A DNA stretch of 64,000 nt from Natrinema salaciae (GTDB lineage Archaea; Halobacteriota; Halobacteria; Halobacteriales; Natrialbaceae). This document shows positions 35,784 through 45,141 of this stretch, in pieces. Each line of letters starts with the position of its first letter. The stretch's first letter is position 1. Under the pieces are notes generated by a model. It was given only the letters and a program-made list of their open reading frames with translations. It did no database searches and was not told the origin of the DNA. The DNA lies in NCBI RefSeq assembly GCF_900110865.1, contig NZ_FOFD01000002.1:368835-432834 (forward strand). Reading direction: 5' to 3'. The translations under genes and the position numbers were made by a program.

Positions 35784-36854
35784 TTAGTTAGAACGCTTTC
35801 GAATCTCGGCGGTTCGCGTCCCCGAGTAGACGGGTTCGTCGTCCTGGTTGAACGCGATGTGTTCGAACGTGACCGTCCCCGCGTCGTCGCTCGAGGCGTC
35901 GTCGTCGGCCTCGAGCACGCGCGTGAACGCGTAGACGGTGTCGCCAACGGCGACGAACGTGTGGAACGACTCGTCGTCGAAGCCGACCTCGCGCCACGTT
36001 TCCTCGTCGGAGCGCGCGTGTCCCAGCGCCGTGGAGCGAGTGACGTCGCCGTAGGTGACGATGTCGCCCGACGGCGAGTCGGCCATCACGTCGACGTTGT
36101 GGTGCTGTTTGGCCGTGTTGAGCGTCGACAGCGGCAGGGAGGCGACGGTGACGTCGTCCTGCGTGCGGCCGCGCTCGTGTCGATAGGCGACGGCGGCGTC
36201 GCGGTCCGCGGCCGCCTCGAGCGCCTCGACGAAGTCCTCGTAGTAGCCGCCCTCCGGTGTGACGAACTCCTCGGGGAGGTCGGGGTCGGGACCGTCGTCA
36301 CCGTCCCCTTCGGTAGCCGCCGTGCCGCCGTCCGTGGCCACTGGCTCCCGGCGCGGAATCATGTTCGTCCGCTCGTAGGAACAGAGCACGTCGCCGGTCT
36401 CCGCGTCCGTCCCGCGGGTCCGCCAGGAGACGATGCCGTACTCCGGTCGGGAGCTCGAGGTGGCCGTATTCACGACCTCGCTCTCGACGTGGAGTTCGGT
36501 CCCCGCGTAGACCGGCGACTCGGGAAACCGGACGTCGGTGCGGCCGAGGAAGTAGCCCCCCTTCTCGCTCAGGTCCTCGACGGTGATGCCGAGGGTGGCC
36601 GCGGTCAGATAATCCGGATGGATCGGCGGCTCGTCGAAGCCGCGTTCCGCCGCGGCGTCCGTGCGCCAGTAGGCCGGATCGTGGTTGAGCGTCTGGCTCA
36701 TCCAGGACTCGTTGCCGAACTGGGTCAGCGTGAGCCCGGGGTCGTGTTCGATCACGTCCCCCTCCTCGAAGTCCTCGAAGCAGTTGCCCTTCTCCTTGGT
36801 CTCGACCTGGTCGAGCGCCTGTGCAAACGTGTCGGGATCGGTCCAATCAGTCAT
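35784..36854 (-). CDS. mch: Mesaconyl-CoA hydratase (double MaoC fold)
   Basis: 356 residues. Two MaoC-like hot-dog domains: the first with FEEGDVIEHDPG and LTQFGNESWMSQTLNHDPAYW, the second with VTYGDVTRSTALGHARSDEETW. An acidic Gly/Asp linker lies at about 170-190. It hydrates mesaconyl-CoA to beta-methylmalyl-CoA. It overlaps mal by eight bases. Confidence 0.9.
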   Translation of the reverse strand: MTDWTDPDTFAQALDQVETKEKGNCFEDFEEGDVIEHDPGLTLTQFGNESWMSQTLNHDPAYWRTDAAAERGFDEPPIHPDYLTAATLGITVEDLSEKGGYFLGRTDVRFPESPVYAGTELHVESEVVNTATSSSRPEYGIVSWRTRGTDAETGDVLCSYERTNMIPRREPVATDGGTAATEGDGDDGPDPDLPEEFVTPEGGYYEDFVEALEAAADRDAAVAYRHERGRTQDDVTVASLPLSTLNTAKQHHNVDVMADSPSGDIVTYGDVTRSTALGHARSDEETWREVGFDDESFHTFVAVGDTVYAFTRVLEADDDASSDDAGTVTFEHIAFNQDDEPVYSGTRTAEIRKRSN

Positions 36855-38124
36855 CTGCGGTCACCTCGTCGGTTTCGGTTCGCTGCTGGTCCCGCTCGCG
36901 GCGGGCGATCGTTCGTCGCATCTCGTTTTCGACGATCATGTACCCCTCGTCGAAGCCCATGCCGGGCTTTGCGAGCACCTGCGCGGCGTCCGTCGCGAGC
37001 GCGACGTGAGCGCAGGCACGCGCGGAGGTTTCCGTTTCGTTGCAGGTCCCGCCCAGATAGGCGCGGGTCTCGGTCCCCTCACAGTAGCGGACCGCCTGCC
37101 CGCTGCGGTGGATACCGCCTAGATCGGGCGTCTTGACCTGCACGAGGTCCGCTGCGCCGGCGTCGACGAACGCCTGCACGTCCTCGAACGTGTTACACCA
37201 CTCGTCGGCCACGATGTCGACGCCGACGTTGGCGTCGGCGAGCCCTTCGCGGAGCTCGACCATCGCCGCGATCTGGTCGGCGCGGTCGCCGACGTCCATC
37301 GGTCCCTCGATCTGGATCGGGAACGGGGCCGCGGCTTCCTCGAGCGCGGCGAAGTAGTCGACGACCTCGTCGCGATCGTAGGGCGCGCCGAAAATCTCCC
37401 CGATCATCCCGTAGACGTCGATGTGGAACCGCGGCTCGTAGTTCTCGGGGCCGAGTTCCTGTGAGCGCTCGACGAGCCACTCCACGTACTCGAGGAGGGT
37501 CTCGCCGTTCTCGCCGATTTTCTCGACGCTGTTGATCAGGGCGTGGGGCAGGACGGGAACGCCCTTGACGAACATCTTCTCGGTGTTGGTGTAGCGGTCG
37601 TCGCCGGACTGGCCGAAGACGGGCACCGGCTCCGTCGCGGGCTCGGTGCCCAAGGCGTCGGCCACGATATCCGTGCGCGTCGTGTTCTCGGCTTCCGCGG
37701 CGGCGGCGAGCAGCGCCTGCGAGACGCCGTACCGGATCGCCGTGTGGAGCCGGTCGCCCTCGACCTGCATCTCCTCGAGCAGCTCCGCGTTGGCGAGGAA
37801 CTCGGTCGCGTCCCGGCCCTCGAGTTCGTCGGCGACGGGGCCCTCGATGACGGGGGCGTACTCCTCGGCCTGAAAGAGCGGGTCGCGCCCGCCGGCACCG
37901 GAGTACTGGACCGCGGCGCAGTCGCCACGCAATACGGTTCCGTCGGCGAGTTCGACGTCGACGATGATCGTTTCGCCGGCCTGACGGATCTCGTCGAAGC
38001 CGTCGGTGACGGGTTCGCCCTCGTAGGTGAACCCGTCCTGCGTTGCTCCCTGCTTGATCGCGCGCTGGTCGTCGAAGAAGAACCCGGAGTAGCCGGGCGT
38101 GGCGTGTAGTCCTGTAATCTCCAT
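36847..38124 (-). CDS. mal: Methylaspartate ammonia-lyase
   Basis: 425 residues, enolase superfamily. The N-terminal MAL domain (MEITGLHATPGYSGFFFDDQ) and barrel motifs FHIDVYG (catalytic His and metal Asp), IQIEGPMD (metal Glu), VADEWCN (metal Asp) and LVQVKTPDLGG (catalytic Lys) are intact. It eliminates ammonia from 3-methylaspartate to give mesaconate. It directly abuts the glutamate mutase large-subunit gene. Confidence 0.95.
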   Translation of the reverse strand: MEITGLHATPGYSGFFFDDQRAIKQGATQDGFTYEGEPVTDGFDEIRQAGETIIVDVELADGTVLRGDCAAVQYSGAGGRDPLFQAEEYAPVIEGPVADELEGRDATEFLANAELLEEMQVEGDRLHTAIRYGVSQALLAAAAEAENTTRTDIVADALGTEPATEPVPVFGQSGDDRYTNTEKMFVKGVPVLPHALINSVEKIGENGETLLEYVEWLVERSQELGPENYEPRFHIDVYGMIGEIFGAPYDRDEVVDYFAALEEAAAPFPIQIEGPMDVGDRADQIAAMVELREGLADANVGVDIVADEWCNTFEDVQAFVDAGAADLVQVKTPDLGGIHRSGQAVRYCEGTETRAYLGGTCNETETSARACAHVALATDAAQVLAKPGMGFDEGYMIVENEMRRTIARRERDQQRTETDEVTADD

Positions 38125-39558
38125 TTAGACGTCACCCTGCGGTCGGCCGATGAGTTTGCCGTCGCTGATCGCGTCGACGTCGTCCGCGACCATCCGGAAC
38201 GACTGGTCGCGGCCTTCGGTCGTGGCCCGTTGCGAGAGCCGGGCCTTGTGAATCTCCTTGATATCGTCGTCCATCGCGAGGTCGGCCCACTCGAAGATGC
38301 GGACGCGACCGTCGTCGTCCCGCGCGGGGAGGACGGCACCCCGTGCGCTGTCGCTGGGTGCGAACGGCACGTCGAGCGCACCGGAGTCGAAGGCCTTGAG
38401 CGTCCCCTGAACGACGTCGCCGTCGCCGTGTTCGAAGATGGTGTCCATCAGACACCGGGTCTCGCGCTCGATGAGGTCCTGTTCTTCCTCGATGCCGTCG
38501 ATGTCTATCTGCTGCTCGATGGCCATGTCGATGACCTGGCGCGTGGTGCGCAGGCCGGCCGAGTTGGCCTCCATGGTCGGCACCCCCTGGAACTCCTGGG
38601 GCGACTTGGTGATGACCTTGTCCGGTTGCGCGATAGCCGCGGTCATGCCGCCGAGGCTGATGACGCCGTTGGCGCGGGCCTCGTCCGGCGGGAAGCCGCC
38701 CATCCACTCGTGGAAGACGGTCGTGACGACGACCTCGTCCGGCAGGTACTCGTTGCCCAGTTTCTTGAGCGCGTTCAGGGCGGCCACGTCCTGCACGATG
38801 TTGCCGACCTGCCCGTAGCCGAGCGTGATCGAGCGCACGCCTTGCGTCGCCGCTAACTTCCCTTCGACCAGCATGATCGCGATCGCGATCGACGGCGGAA
38901 CGAGCGTCCCCGTCAGCGGGCCGAACGGCTCGCGGTTGATCCGCACGCCGCGTTCGGTGTAAGCGCCCGCCAGCCGGTCGACGAACTGCCACTTCTCGAT
39001 CGTCTCCTCGAGTCCGTGGCGTTTCGTGTACGGAATGTTGTAGGAGATCGGGCCGCCCTCGAAGCTCTGGAAGCCGCCGGCGAAGGTGATCGCCGCGAGC
39101 AGTCGGGCGTCCGGCGTCCCGTGGCGAACCTCGATCGGCGCGTCGACCGCGTCGATCAGTTCGCGGCAGCCGTCGACGCCGTGGTTGACGGCCGGGAAGC
39201 CGTTGAGGGTGTCGTCGCCCGTCTCGAGGGCCTTGTCCAGCCCCTGCTGGGCCTTCTCGTACTCGTTGTCGCGCGTGTACGAGTCGATCGTCGTCGGCAG
39301 GAGATCCGCCTTCCCCTCCTCGAGGAGGTACTGCAGGAGCTCGATCTGGTCGTCGAGCCGGGGGACGCCGGCCCGAGGCTGCAAGAGGGGTTTGTCCGCC
39401 GACTCGAGGACGTCCGCGAATCGCTTGTGATCCGGCAGCGATTCGTGGTACTCGATTGCGTCCTCGAAGTCGATGTCCGCGCCCGTGGGCCAGTTAGATC
39501 GGATCGCTTCGTCAATACGCCGTAGCTCGTCGGATGGAATGCGTTCGTCTCGTATCAT
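38125..39558 (-). CDS. mamB: Glutamate mutase epsilon subunit
   Basis: 477 residues: the catalytic TIM-barrel partner of the B12-binding subunit. Family strings include LLQPRAGVPRLDDQIELLQYL, VNHGVDGCRELIDAVDAPIEVRHGTPD (split here across the substrate site), FEGGPISYNIPY and FHEWMGGFP. It converts glutamate to 3-methylaspartate with adenosylcobalamin. Eight bases separate it from the small-subunit stop. Symbol follows haloarchaeal usage (glmE elsewhere). Confidence 0.94.
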   Translation of the reverse strand: MIRDERIPSDELRRIDEAIRSNWPTGADIDFEDAIEYHESLPDHKRFADVLESADKPLLQPRAGVPRLDDQIELLQYLLEEGKADLLPTTIDSYTRDNEYEKAQQGLDKALETGDDTLNGFPAVNHGVDGCRELIDAVDAPIEVRHGTPDARLLAAITFAGGFQSFEGGPISYNIPYTKRHGLEETIEKWQFVDRLAGAYTERGVRINREPFGPLTGTLVPPSIAIAIMLVEGKLAATQGVRSITLGYGQVGNIVQDVAALNALKKLGNEYLPDEVVVTTVFHEWMGGFPPDEARANGVISLGGMTAAIAQPDKVITKSPQEFQGVPTMEANSAGLRTTRQVIDMAIEQQIDIDGIEEEQDLIERETRCLMDTIFEHGDGDVVQGTLKAFDSGALDVPFAPSDSARGAVLPARDDDGRVRIFEWADLAMDDDIKEIHKARLSQRATTEGRDQSFRMVADDVDAISDGKLIGRPQGDV

Positions 39559-39566
39559 CTAGACAT

Positions 39567-40007
39567 CTACGAACTGATAGTCGCCCGTTCCGACTCCGCC
39601 GGTCTGATCTGGAGATCCTCGCGGAGTGCGGCGATCGCGTCCTCGGGATCCGTCTCGGAGTCGAAGACGCGGTCGAACCCGAGCTCCCGGAACGTCTTCC
39701 GGGTCTGCTCGAAGTCGTCCTGCCCGACGGCGAGGTTGCCGCCGATGTAGCTGACCGCGTCGACGCCCGCGTCCTCGAGGACGTCGTGGAATCCCTGACA
39801 GTCCTGCTCGGCGTGGCCGTAGAGCGACGAGACCAGTACTGCCTGGGCGTCGTGAGCTACCGCGGCCTCGGCGAACTCCTCCTGGGAGGTCTGGACGCCG
39901 AGGTTCACGACATCGAAGCCGGCTGCACTGAAGGCTTGCTCTAGGATTGTGATGCCAACGACGTGGGCATCGGAGCCGATCACGCCGAGGACGACCGTTT
40001 GGGACAT
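39567..40007 (-). CDS. mamA: Glutamate mutase sigma (B12-binding) subunit
   Basis: 146 residues. The base-off cobalamin motif D13-x-H15-x-x-G18 (GSDAHVVG), the SLYGH loop and GGNLAVG are present. First gene of the methylaspartate-cycle operon. ATG at 40005-40007 chosen; a longer version starts MVLDT five codons upstream. A TATA-like ttatag (minus strand, about 40032) lies close enough for leaderless transcription. Also called glmS. Confidence 0.93.
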   Translation of the reverse strand: MSQTVVLGVIGSDAHVVGITILEQAFSAAGFDVVNLGVQTSQEEFAEAAVAHDAQAVLVSSLYGHAEQDCQGFHDVLEDAGVDAVSYIGGNLAVGQDDFEQTRKTFRELGFDRVFDSETDPEDAIAALREDLQIRPAESERATISS

Positions 40008-40022
40008 CGTATCCAAAACCAT

Positions 40023-40183
40023 GATGGACCACCCTATAAACCTAATGATCTTCCATGATAATACTCCTTAAACATCCTAGCAGCGTCTCTATGTCGGACG
40101 TTCACAGGGACTGTGGTAGGGTGAAACAACTACATGATCGATGGTAAGGGTTTTGGTAGTGGTTTCGGAAGGGACTCGTACAC
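40023..40183. promoter_or_regulatory. Divergent promoter region of the methylaspartate cluster
   Basis: This AT-rich 160-base gap separates mamA from mct. A minus-strand TATA-like string lies at about 40030-40038. On the plus strand no textbook TATA box is seen, but ttaaac at about 40068 could serve. Sharing one region allows coordinated control of both halves of the pathway. Confidence 0.5.
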
Positions 40184-41359
40184 ATGGGAGCACTCTCGAA
40201 CCTCCGCGTGCTGGATCTGACCCAGGTGCTGGCTGGGCCGTACTGCACGATGTTGCTCGCGGATATGGGCGCTGACGTCGTCAAAATCGAGCGGCCGGGC
40301 GGCGATATGATCCGGTCGAACCCGCCGTTCGTCGACGACCCCGAGGCCGAAGCCTACGGCGGCTACTTCCAGAGCGTCAACCGCGGCAAGAAGAGCATCG
40401 AGCTGAACCTCGGTGACGAGGAGGATCGTGCGGATTTCCTCTCGCTCGTCGAGGAAGCCGACGTCGTCGTCGAGAACTATCGCTCGGGGACGATGGCGAA
40501 GTACGATCTCGGCTACGAGACGCTCACCGAATACAAGCCCGACCTCATCTACTCCTCGATCCGCGGCTTCGGCGACCCGCGGACGGGCGAAACCGACCGC
40601 CAGGGCCAGCCCTCCTTCGACCTCATCGCGCAGGCGCTGGGCGGCGTCATGGAGACCACCGGCCAGCCCGACGGCCCGCCGACGAAGACCGGCCCCGGCG
40701 TCGGCGACCTCTTCACCGCGACGCTGAACTGCATCGGCATTCTCGCGGCGGTCAACCACCGCGAACAGACCGGCGAGGGCCAGTACGTCGACACCGGCAT
40801 GTACGACTCGATGCTCAGCTTCACCGAGCGCGCCATCTACCAGCAGTCCTACACCGGCGAGGCCCCCACCCGACGGGGTAACTCTCACCCGACGCTGTTT
40901 CCCTACAACGCCTTCGAGACCGCCGACGGGTACGCCGTCATCGCCGCCTTCAACAACAACCACTGGGCGGAACTCTGCGACGTGATGGACCGCGAGGACC
41001 TGGCCGAGGAGTACCCGACGACCGCAGAGCGACTCGAGCACCGAGAGACGCTCCGCGCGGAAATCGCCGACTGGACGGTCGAGCAATCCAACGACGAACT
41101 CGTCAGCAAACTCGAGGGCCGGGTCCCGGCCGCCCCGGTCCAGACTACCGCGGAGATCTTCGACGATCCGCACGTGCACACTCGAGATATGCTCGTCCCC
41201 GTCGAACAGCCGGGTGCCGACACCGAGGTCGAAATCGCGGGCAACCCGATCAAGATGACCGAGACGAACCCCGAACCCCGCGGTCGAGCGCCCCTGCTGG
41301 ACGAGCACCGCGAGGAAGTGCTCGGCGAGGACGCGGACGCCGAGCCGGCCGACGACTGA
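40184..41359 (+). CDS. mct: Succinyl-CoA:mesaconate CoA-transferase (CaiB/BaiF family III)
   Basis: 391 residues. Family motifs LRVLDLTQVLAGPYCTMLLADMGADVVKIE (read here in parts), VNRGKKSIELNL and the catalytic Asp175 in GVGDLFTAT are present. It moves CoA from succinyl-CoA to mesaconate, providing mesaconyl-CoA for the hydratase encoded opposite. The substrate is inferred from context, since family III enzymes are diverse. The last 12 residues are an acidic extension. Confidence 0.91.
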   Translation: MGALSNLRVLDLTQVLAGPYCTMLLADMGADVVKIERPGGDMIRSNPPFVDDPEAEAYGGYFQSVNRGKKSIELNLGDEEDRADFLSLVEEADVVVENYRSGTMAKYDLGYETLTEYKPDLIYSSIRGFGDPRTGETDRQGQPSFDLIAQALGGVMETTGQPDGPPTKTGPGVGDLFTATLNCIGILAAVNHREQTGEGQYVDTGMYDSMLSFTERAIYQQSYTGEAPTRRGNSHPTLFPYNAFETADGYAVIAAFNNNHWAELCDVMDREDLAEEYPTTAERLEHRETLRAEIADWTVEQSNDELVSKLEGRVPAAPVQTTAEIFDDPHVHTRDMLVPVEQPGADTEVEIAGNPIKMTETNPEPRGRAPLLDEHREEVLGEDADAEPADD

Positions 41360-41416
41360 CCGCGGTCGGTTCGGACGGCGGTCGCCGATCGACGGGACTC
41401 GAGTCCGAGCCCCGGC

Positions 41417-41581
41417 TCAGTCGCCACGCCGGAGCAAGTCGGGCGGCACCGAACAGCCGCAGGGACTCGCCGATCCCGTGTGGGGGCCGCTGGCGGTGAC
41501 GACGGCGACCGGCGCGCCGCAGGTAGGACAGTCGGGGAGCGGCGGCGAACCGTCGTTAGTCCCGTCCGAGGCGTCACCCAT
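41417..41581 (-). CDS. Small CxxC zinc protein (54 aa)
   Basis: A 55-codon frame starting MGDASDGTNDGSPPLPD, with CPTCGAP (Cys18/Cys21) and a second pair SPCGCSVP near residue 41. The C-x2-C...C-x-C arrangement suggests one zinc site. It is convergent with mct and lies 57 bases after its stop. No family recognised; coding-like composition and cysteine spacing are the evidence. Confidence 0.62.
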   Translation of the reverse strand: MGDASDGTNDGSPPLPDCPTCGAPVAVVTASGPHTGSASPCGCSVPPDLLRRGD

Positions 41582-42230
41582 CGCGACCACCGTTCGGGTG
41601 CCGTCGCGGCCTCGAAACTACTCGGTCCGGGCGGTTCGATCGCCGTTCGGGAAGGTTCCATCCCGATGGAATGTGCGGAATCATACGTGCGGAATCATGC
41701 GTCCCGAATCTCGGTTCGGTAATCCGGAAGCCGAGTCTCGGATGCGTGGCTCATCCGCGGCGTTTCCGCGCATCCCTTCGGAGACGCGGCCTCCGATTTA
41801 CTCGTCTATTTACCATTACTTATAGCTATTGCTATTCGGGACGGGTGTCGGTGGCGAACCGAGCGGAACTGGAGTCGTTCCGGTCGCTGACGGCCGGTCG
41901 AGCGGGACCTCGAGCGACCGTTCGCTCGAGACGTACCCGAGAGGTGGACGACCGATTCCGATCGCTCGAGCGCGGTGGTCGGACGCGTCCGCCGTGTCCC
42001 GCCCGGGGTATCGTCCCTGTTCGAGCGTACCGGGCCGATCGATACGGGAACTCGAGTTCACTCCGCTCGCGCCGGTATCCAGCGCGGTTGCCACAGCGCC
42101 GATCCGAGACGCTGCCCGCTCGGATCGGGCCGTCACTGGTGCCGATTCTGGGCGTCGGTTACCGATCGGACACACAGCCAAATTGTCCGGGGAACAGATT
42201 GATCATCGACGCATCGGTACTCCGTCGTGG
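41582..42230. other. Long intergenic region with a short tandem repeat
   Basis: 649 bases without a convincing gene. Near its start, tgcggaatcatacg (41674-41687) is followed at once by tgcggaatcatgcg (41688-41701), a 13/14 tandem duplication. An AT-rich patch lies at about 41800-41840 (tttaccattacttatagc). Downstream frames are Arg/Ser-rich and show no similarity. Confidence 0.45.
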
Positions 42231-42359
42231 ATGAATGCTCGGTGCCCGGACTGTGGCAGTGGGTTCGGCGAACTACTCGAGAAATACGTCGCTAACGGCG
42301 AGGTGATCGCGGATTTCAGGTGCTCGAACTGTGGTCACGAGTGGTCGCTGTCGCTGTGA
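42231..42359 (+). CDS. Mini zinc-ribbon protein (42 aa)
   Basis: MNARCPDCGSGFGELL...FRCSNCGHEWSLSL: two CxxC knuckles (Cys5/Cys8 and Cys30/Cys33) separated by about 22 residues, a compact zinc ribbon ending in the common CGHEW motif. It may be a stand-alone nucleic-acid- or protein-binding ribbon. Residues upstream in the same frame show no similarity, so the ATG at 42231 is used. Confidence 0.7.
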   Translation: MNARCPDCGSGFGELLEKYVANGEVIADFRCSNCGHEWSLSL

Positions 42360-42461
42360 CAGATTTCGCTCGAACTCGGCGAGCTGTCGAACAGGCGAAC
42401 GGGCTGCCGGGCGGTCCGACTCGAACTCGACCGCCGAAACCCGTCGGTGAGACGATCCGAA

Positions 42462-42470
42462 TCTATATCC
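42462..42470 (+). promoter_or_regulatory. TATA-like box of the multi-PAS kinase
   Basis: tctatatcc is centred about 27 bases before the ATG at 42493, consistent with a leaderless transcript. Confidence 0.5.
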
Positions 42471-42492
42471 CCCTCGTCGCCCGACAACTCCC

Positions 42493-44706
42493 ATGGACAG
42501 CCGAGACGAATCCCTGAGCGGGAGCGTCTCGATGGACCCGATCCGCGTGTTGTACGTGGACGACGAGTCAGAGTGTGTCGCTGCGAGCGCCGAACTCCGC
42601 GAGTGTGAGGATGTCGCCATCGAAACGTACAGTGTGACCACCGCGAGCGACGGACTCGATCGACTCGCCGAGACGGATATCGACTGCATCGTTTCGGAGT
42701 ACGGGCTGCCAGACGCGGACGGAGTAGCGTTTCTGGAGGCGGTCCGGATGCGAGACGAGGACGTCCCGTTTATCCTGTTCCCAGAGGCCGGCTCGGAGTC
42801 GATCGCGAGCGAAGCGATTGCTGCGGGCGTCACGGACTATCTGCCGAACGACGGCTCGAGCGATCGGTATTCGGCGCTGGCGGAGCGAATCGTTACCGCC
42901 GTCGACCGGGCCCGAACGCGCCTGCAGAACCGGCGGCAACTCCACGCCATCGAAACGGCGCGGGAGGGGATCGGTCTCCTCGACGACGACGGCCGTTTCG
43001 TCTACGTGAACCGAGCGTACGCGGACCTCTACGGCTACGAGCCGGCGGAGCTGATCGGCGCTCACTGGGAGCGGCTCTATCCGGACGACGACGTCGCGAC
43101 CGTCCGTGACGAGATCATTCCGACGGTGATGGCCGAGGGCGACTGGTGCGGAGAGACGACCGGCCGCAGGGCCGACGGCACGACCTTCGTCGAAGCGCAC
43201 TCGCTGTCGACGACCGGCAACGGCGACCTCGTCTGTACGGTGCAGGACATCACCGAGCGCAAGGAACGCGAGCGCGATCTCGAGCGCTACGAGACGATCA
43301 TCGACGCCCTCGGGGACCCCGTCTACACGGTCGACGAGGCGGGACGGTACACGTTCGTCAACGACGCCTACGCCGACCTGACCGGCTACGAAAAGGACGA
43401 GATCCGCGGCCGACACGTCTCGTTCCTCCTCGACGACCCGTCCGTGGAACGGGCCAGAGCGTGTGTCAGGTCGCTGCTCTCCGATCGGAACGACGCGCAG
43501 AAGAAAACCTACGAGATCACCGTCGAGACGAGCGGCGGCGAAGGAATCCAGTGTGAGGACCACCTCTCCTTGCTGCCGCTCGAGAACGGCCGCTTTCGGG
43601 GTGTCGCCGGCGTCGTTCGGGACATTACCGAACGGACGGAACGCGAGCGGGAGCTCGAGCAGTACGAGACGATCTTGAAAACGATCCCCGACGAAGTGTA
43701 TAGTCTGGACCCCGACGGCTACTTTACACGGGTCGTGCCGCCGATCAACGCGGAGATGTCGACGATGGGATACAGCCCGGCTGAGCTGGTCGGCGAGCAC
43801 GTCTCGAAGATCATGGACGCCGAGGACGTCGCCGAGGGGGAAGCGGAAATCGCCGCGGTGCTGAGCGACGACGACCGCGAGAACGCGTCGTTCGAGATGG
43901 AGATCATCACCAACGACGGCGAGCGGGTGCCGATCGAGAACCACATCGCGATTCTCCCGCCGGACGAGCACGGCCGCTTTCGGGGGACCGTCGGCGTGTT
44001 GCGCGACATCACCGACCGCAAGGCCCGAGAACGCGAACTGAGGGCACAGAACGAGCGACTCGAGCGCTTCGCCAGCATCGTCTCGCACGACCTCCGAAAC
44101 CCGCTCAACGTCGCGCAGGGCAACCTCGAGCAGGCCCGCGAGAACGCCGACTGTGACGGCGAAGCGCTCGAGGCCGTCGACTGGGCGCACGATCGGATGT
44201 CGGTCCTGATCGACAATCTCCTGACCGTCGCACGGCAACGGGATCCGGATCCGGATCTCGAACCGATCGAACTGGCGACCCTCGTCGACGATTGCTGGCG
44301 ACACGTCGAGACGGCCGATGCGAGGCTCCGAATCGAAACCGACGCCCTCGTGCTTGCCGATCGCGCTCGGCTCACCCAGCTCCTCGAGAACCTGATTCGA
44401 AACGCCGTCGAACACGGGGGGCCGACCGTCACGATCACCGTCGGCGACCTCGAGACCGCGGCGGGAGACGGGTTCTACGTCGCGGACGACGGCCCCGGGA
44501 TACCGGACGACGAACGCGAGCGGGTCCTCGAGAGCGGCTATTCGGGCACCGGCGACGGAACCGGCCTCGGGCTCGCGATCGTCGAACGGATCGCCGACGC
44601 CCACGGCTGGACGGTCACCGTCACTACCGGCGACGACGACGGTGCGCGGTTCGAACTGACGGGAGTCGAATCGGGTAATCGACGAGCCGGCGGCGACGAG
44701 GAGTAA
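42493..44706 (+). CDS. Receiver-PAS-PAS-PAS histidine kinase with degenerate receiver
   Basis: 737 residues, no membrane helices, so a cytoplasmic sensor. Receiver (about 16-125) with the acidic pair VDDE; the phospho-acceptor position is Glu69 (IVSEYGLPDADG) instead of Asp. Three PAS domains follow (about 145-255, 265-380, 388-505), each ending in a PAC-like DITER/DITDR segment. HisKA has His532 (IVSHDLRNPLN). HATPase: LIRNAVEHGG, DDGPGIPD, GTGLGLAIVERIADAHGW. A later start at Met14 is possible. No separate response-regulator gene is adjacent. Confidence 0.92.
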   Translation: MDSRDESLSGSVSMDPIRVLYVDDESECVAASAELRECEDVAIETYSVTTASDGLDRLAETDIDCIVSEYGLPDADGVAFLEAVRMRDEDVPFILFPEAGSESIASEAIAAGVTDYLPNDGSSDRYSALAERIVTAVDRARTRLQNRRQLHAIETAREGIGLLDDDGRFVYVNRAYADLYGYEPAELIGAHWERLYPDDDVATVRDEIIPTVMAEGDWCGETTGRRADGTTFVEAHSLSTTGNGDLVCTVQDITERKERERDLERYETIIDALGDPVYTVDEAGRYTFVNDAYADLTGYEKDEIRGRHVSFLLDDPSVERARACVRSLLSDRNDAQKKTYEITVETSGGEGIQCEDHLSLLPLENGRFRGVAGVVRDITERTERERELEQYETILKTIPDEVYSLDPDGYFTRVVPPINAEMSTMGYSPAELVGEHVSKIMDAEDVAEGEAEIAAVLSDDDRENASFEMEIITNDGERVPIENHIAILPPDEHGRFRGTVGVLRDITDRKARERELRAQNERLERFASIVSHDLRNPLNVAQGNLEQARENADCDGEALEAVDWAHDRMSVLIDNLLTVARQRDPDPDLEPIELATLVDDCWRHVETADARLRIETDALVLADRARLTQLLENLIRNAVEHGGPTVTITVGDLETAAGDGFYVADDGPGIPDDERERVLESGYSGTGDGTGLGLAIVERIADAHGWTVTVTTGDDDGARFELTGVESGNRRAGGDEE

Positions 44707-44738
44707 TCCTTTTGCGGGACCCCTGCACACGTCCGGGT

Positions 44739-45065
44739 ATGAGCAACGAGTGGCCAGTCGATCCTGACGGCGAGGAGGGCAGCGATGGGATGCGCAGGTA
44801 CGACATGCGGATCATCGCAGACAAGGTCGACGAGGAGGAGGACTTCCCCATGAACCGCGACGAGTTCGTCGCGGAGTACGGCGATTACCCGATCCGGATC
44901 AACCACGAGAAGGTCGTCGCACTCAGCGATATCTTCGACTACGTCGAACCCGAGGAGTTCGAGACGATGGTCGACATGCACAAGGCCGTCGGTGCGGCGA
45001 TGCGCGCCGGAAACTTCTGGACGTACCATCCGAAGGGCGACGACCCCGAGAAGAAACACGCCTGA
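44739..45065 (+). CDS. Conserved haloarchaeal protein (DUF5785-like)
   Basis: 108 residues: MSNEWPVDPDGEEGSDGMRRYDM, then IADKVDEEEDFPMNRDEFV and HEKVVALSDIFDYVEPEEFE. Soluble and acidic, conserved in composition with a family I associate with DUF5785. No known function. It starts 32 bases after the kinase stop. Confidence 0.75.
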   Translation: MSNEWPVDPDGEEGSDGMRRYDMRIIADKVDEEEDFPMNRDEFVAEYGDYPIRINHEKVVALSDIFDYVEPEEFETMVDMHKAVGAAMRAGNFWTYHPKGDDPEKKHA

Positions 45066-45141
45066 ACCGCAGCTCGCGAGGCGCATCACGAATCTGGATT
45101 ACGTATCACTTATACGACGGCGTTCGAAAGAGTCGGCTACA

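Noticed and set aside
42568-44730. Minus-strand open frame (720 codons) opposite the PAS kinase
   Set aside because: No motif on that strand, while the plus strand has PAS, HisKA and HATPase motifs throughout.
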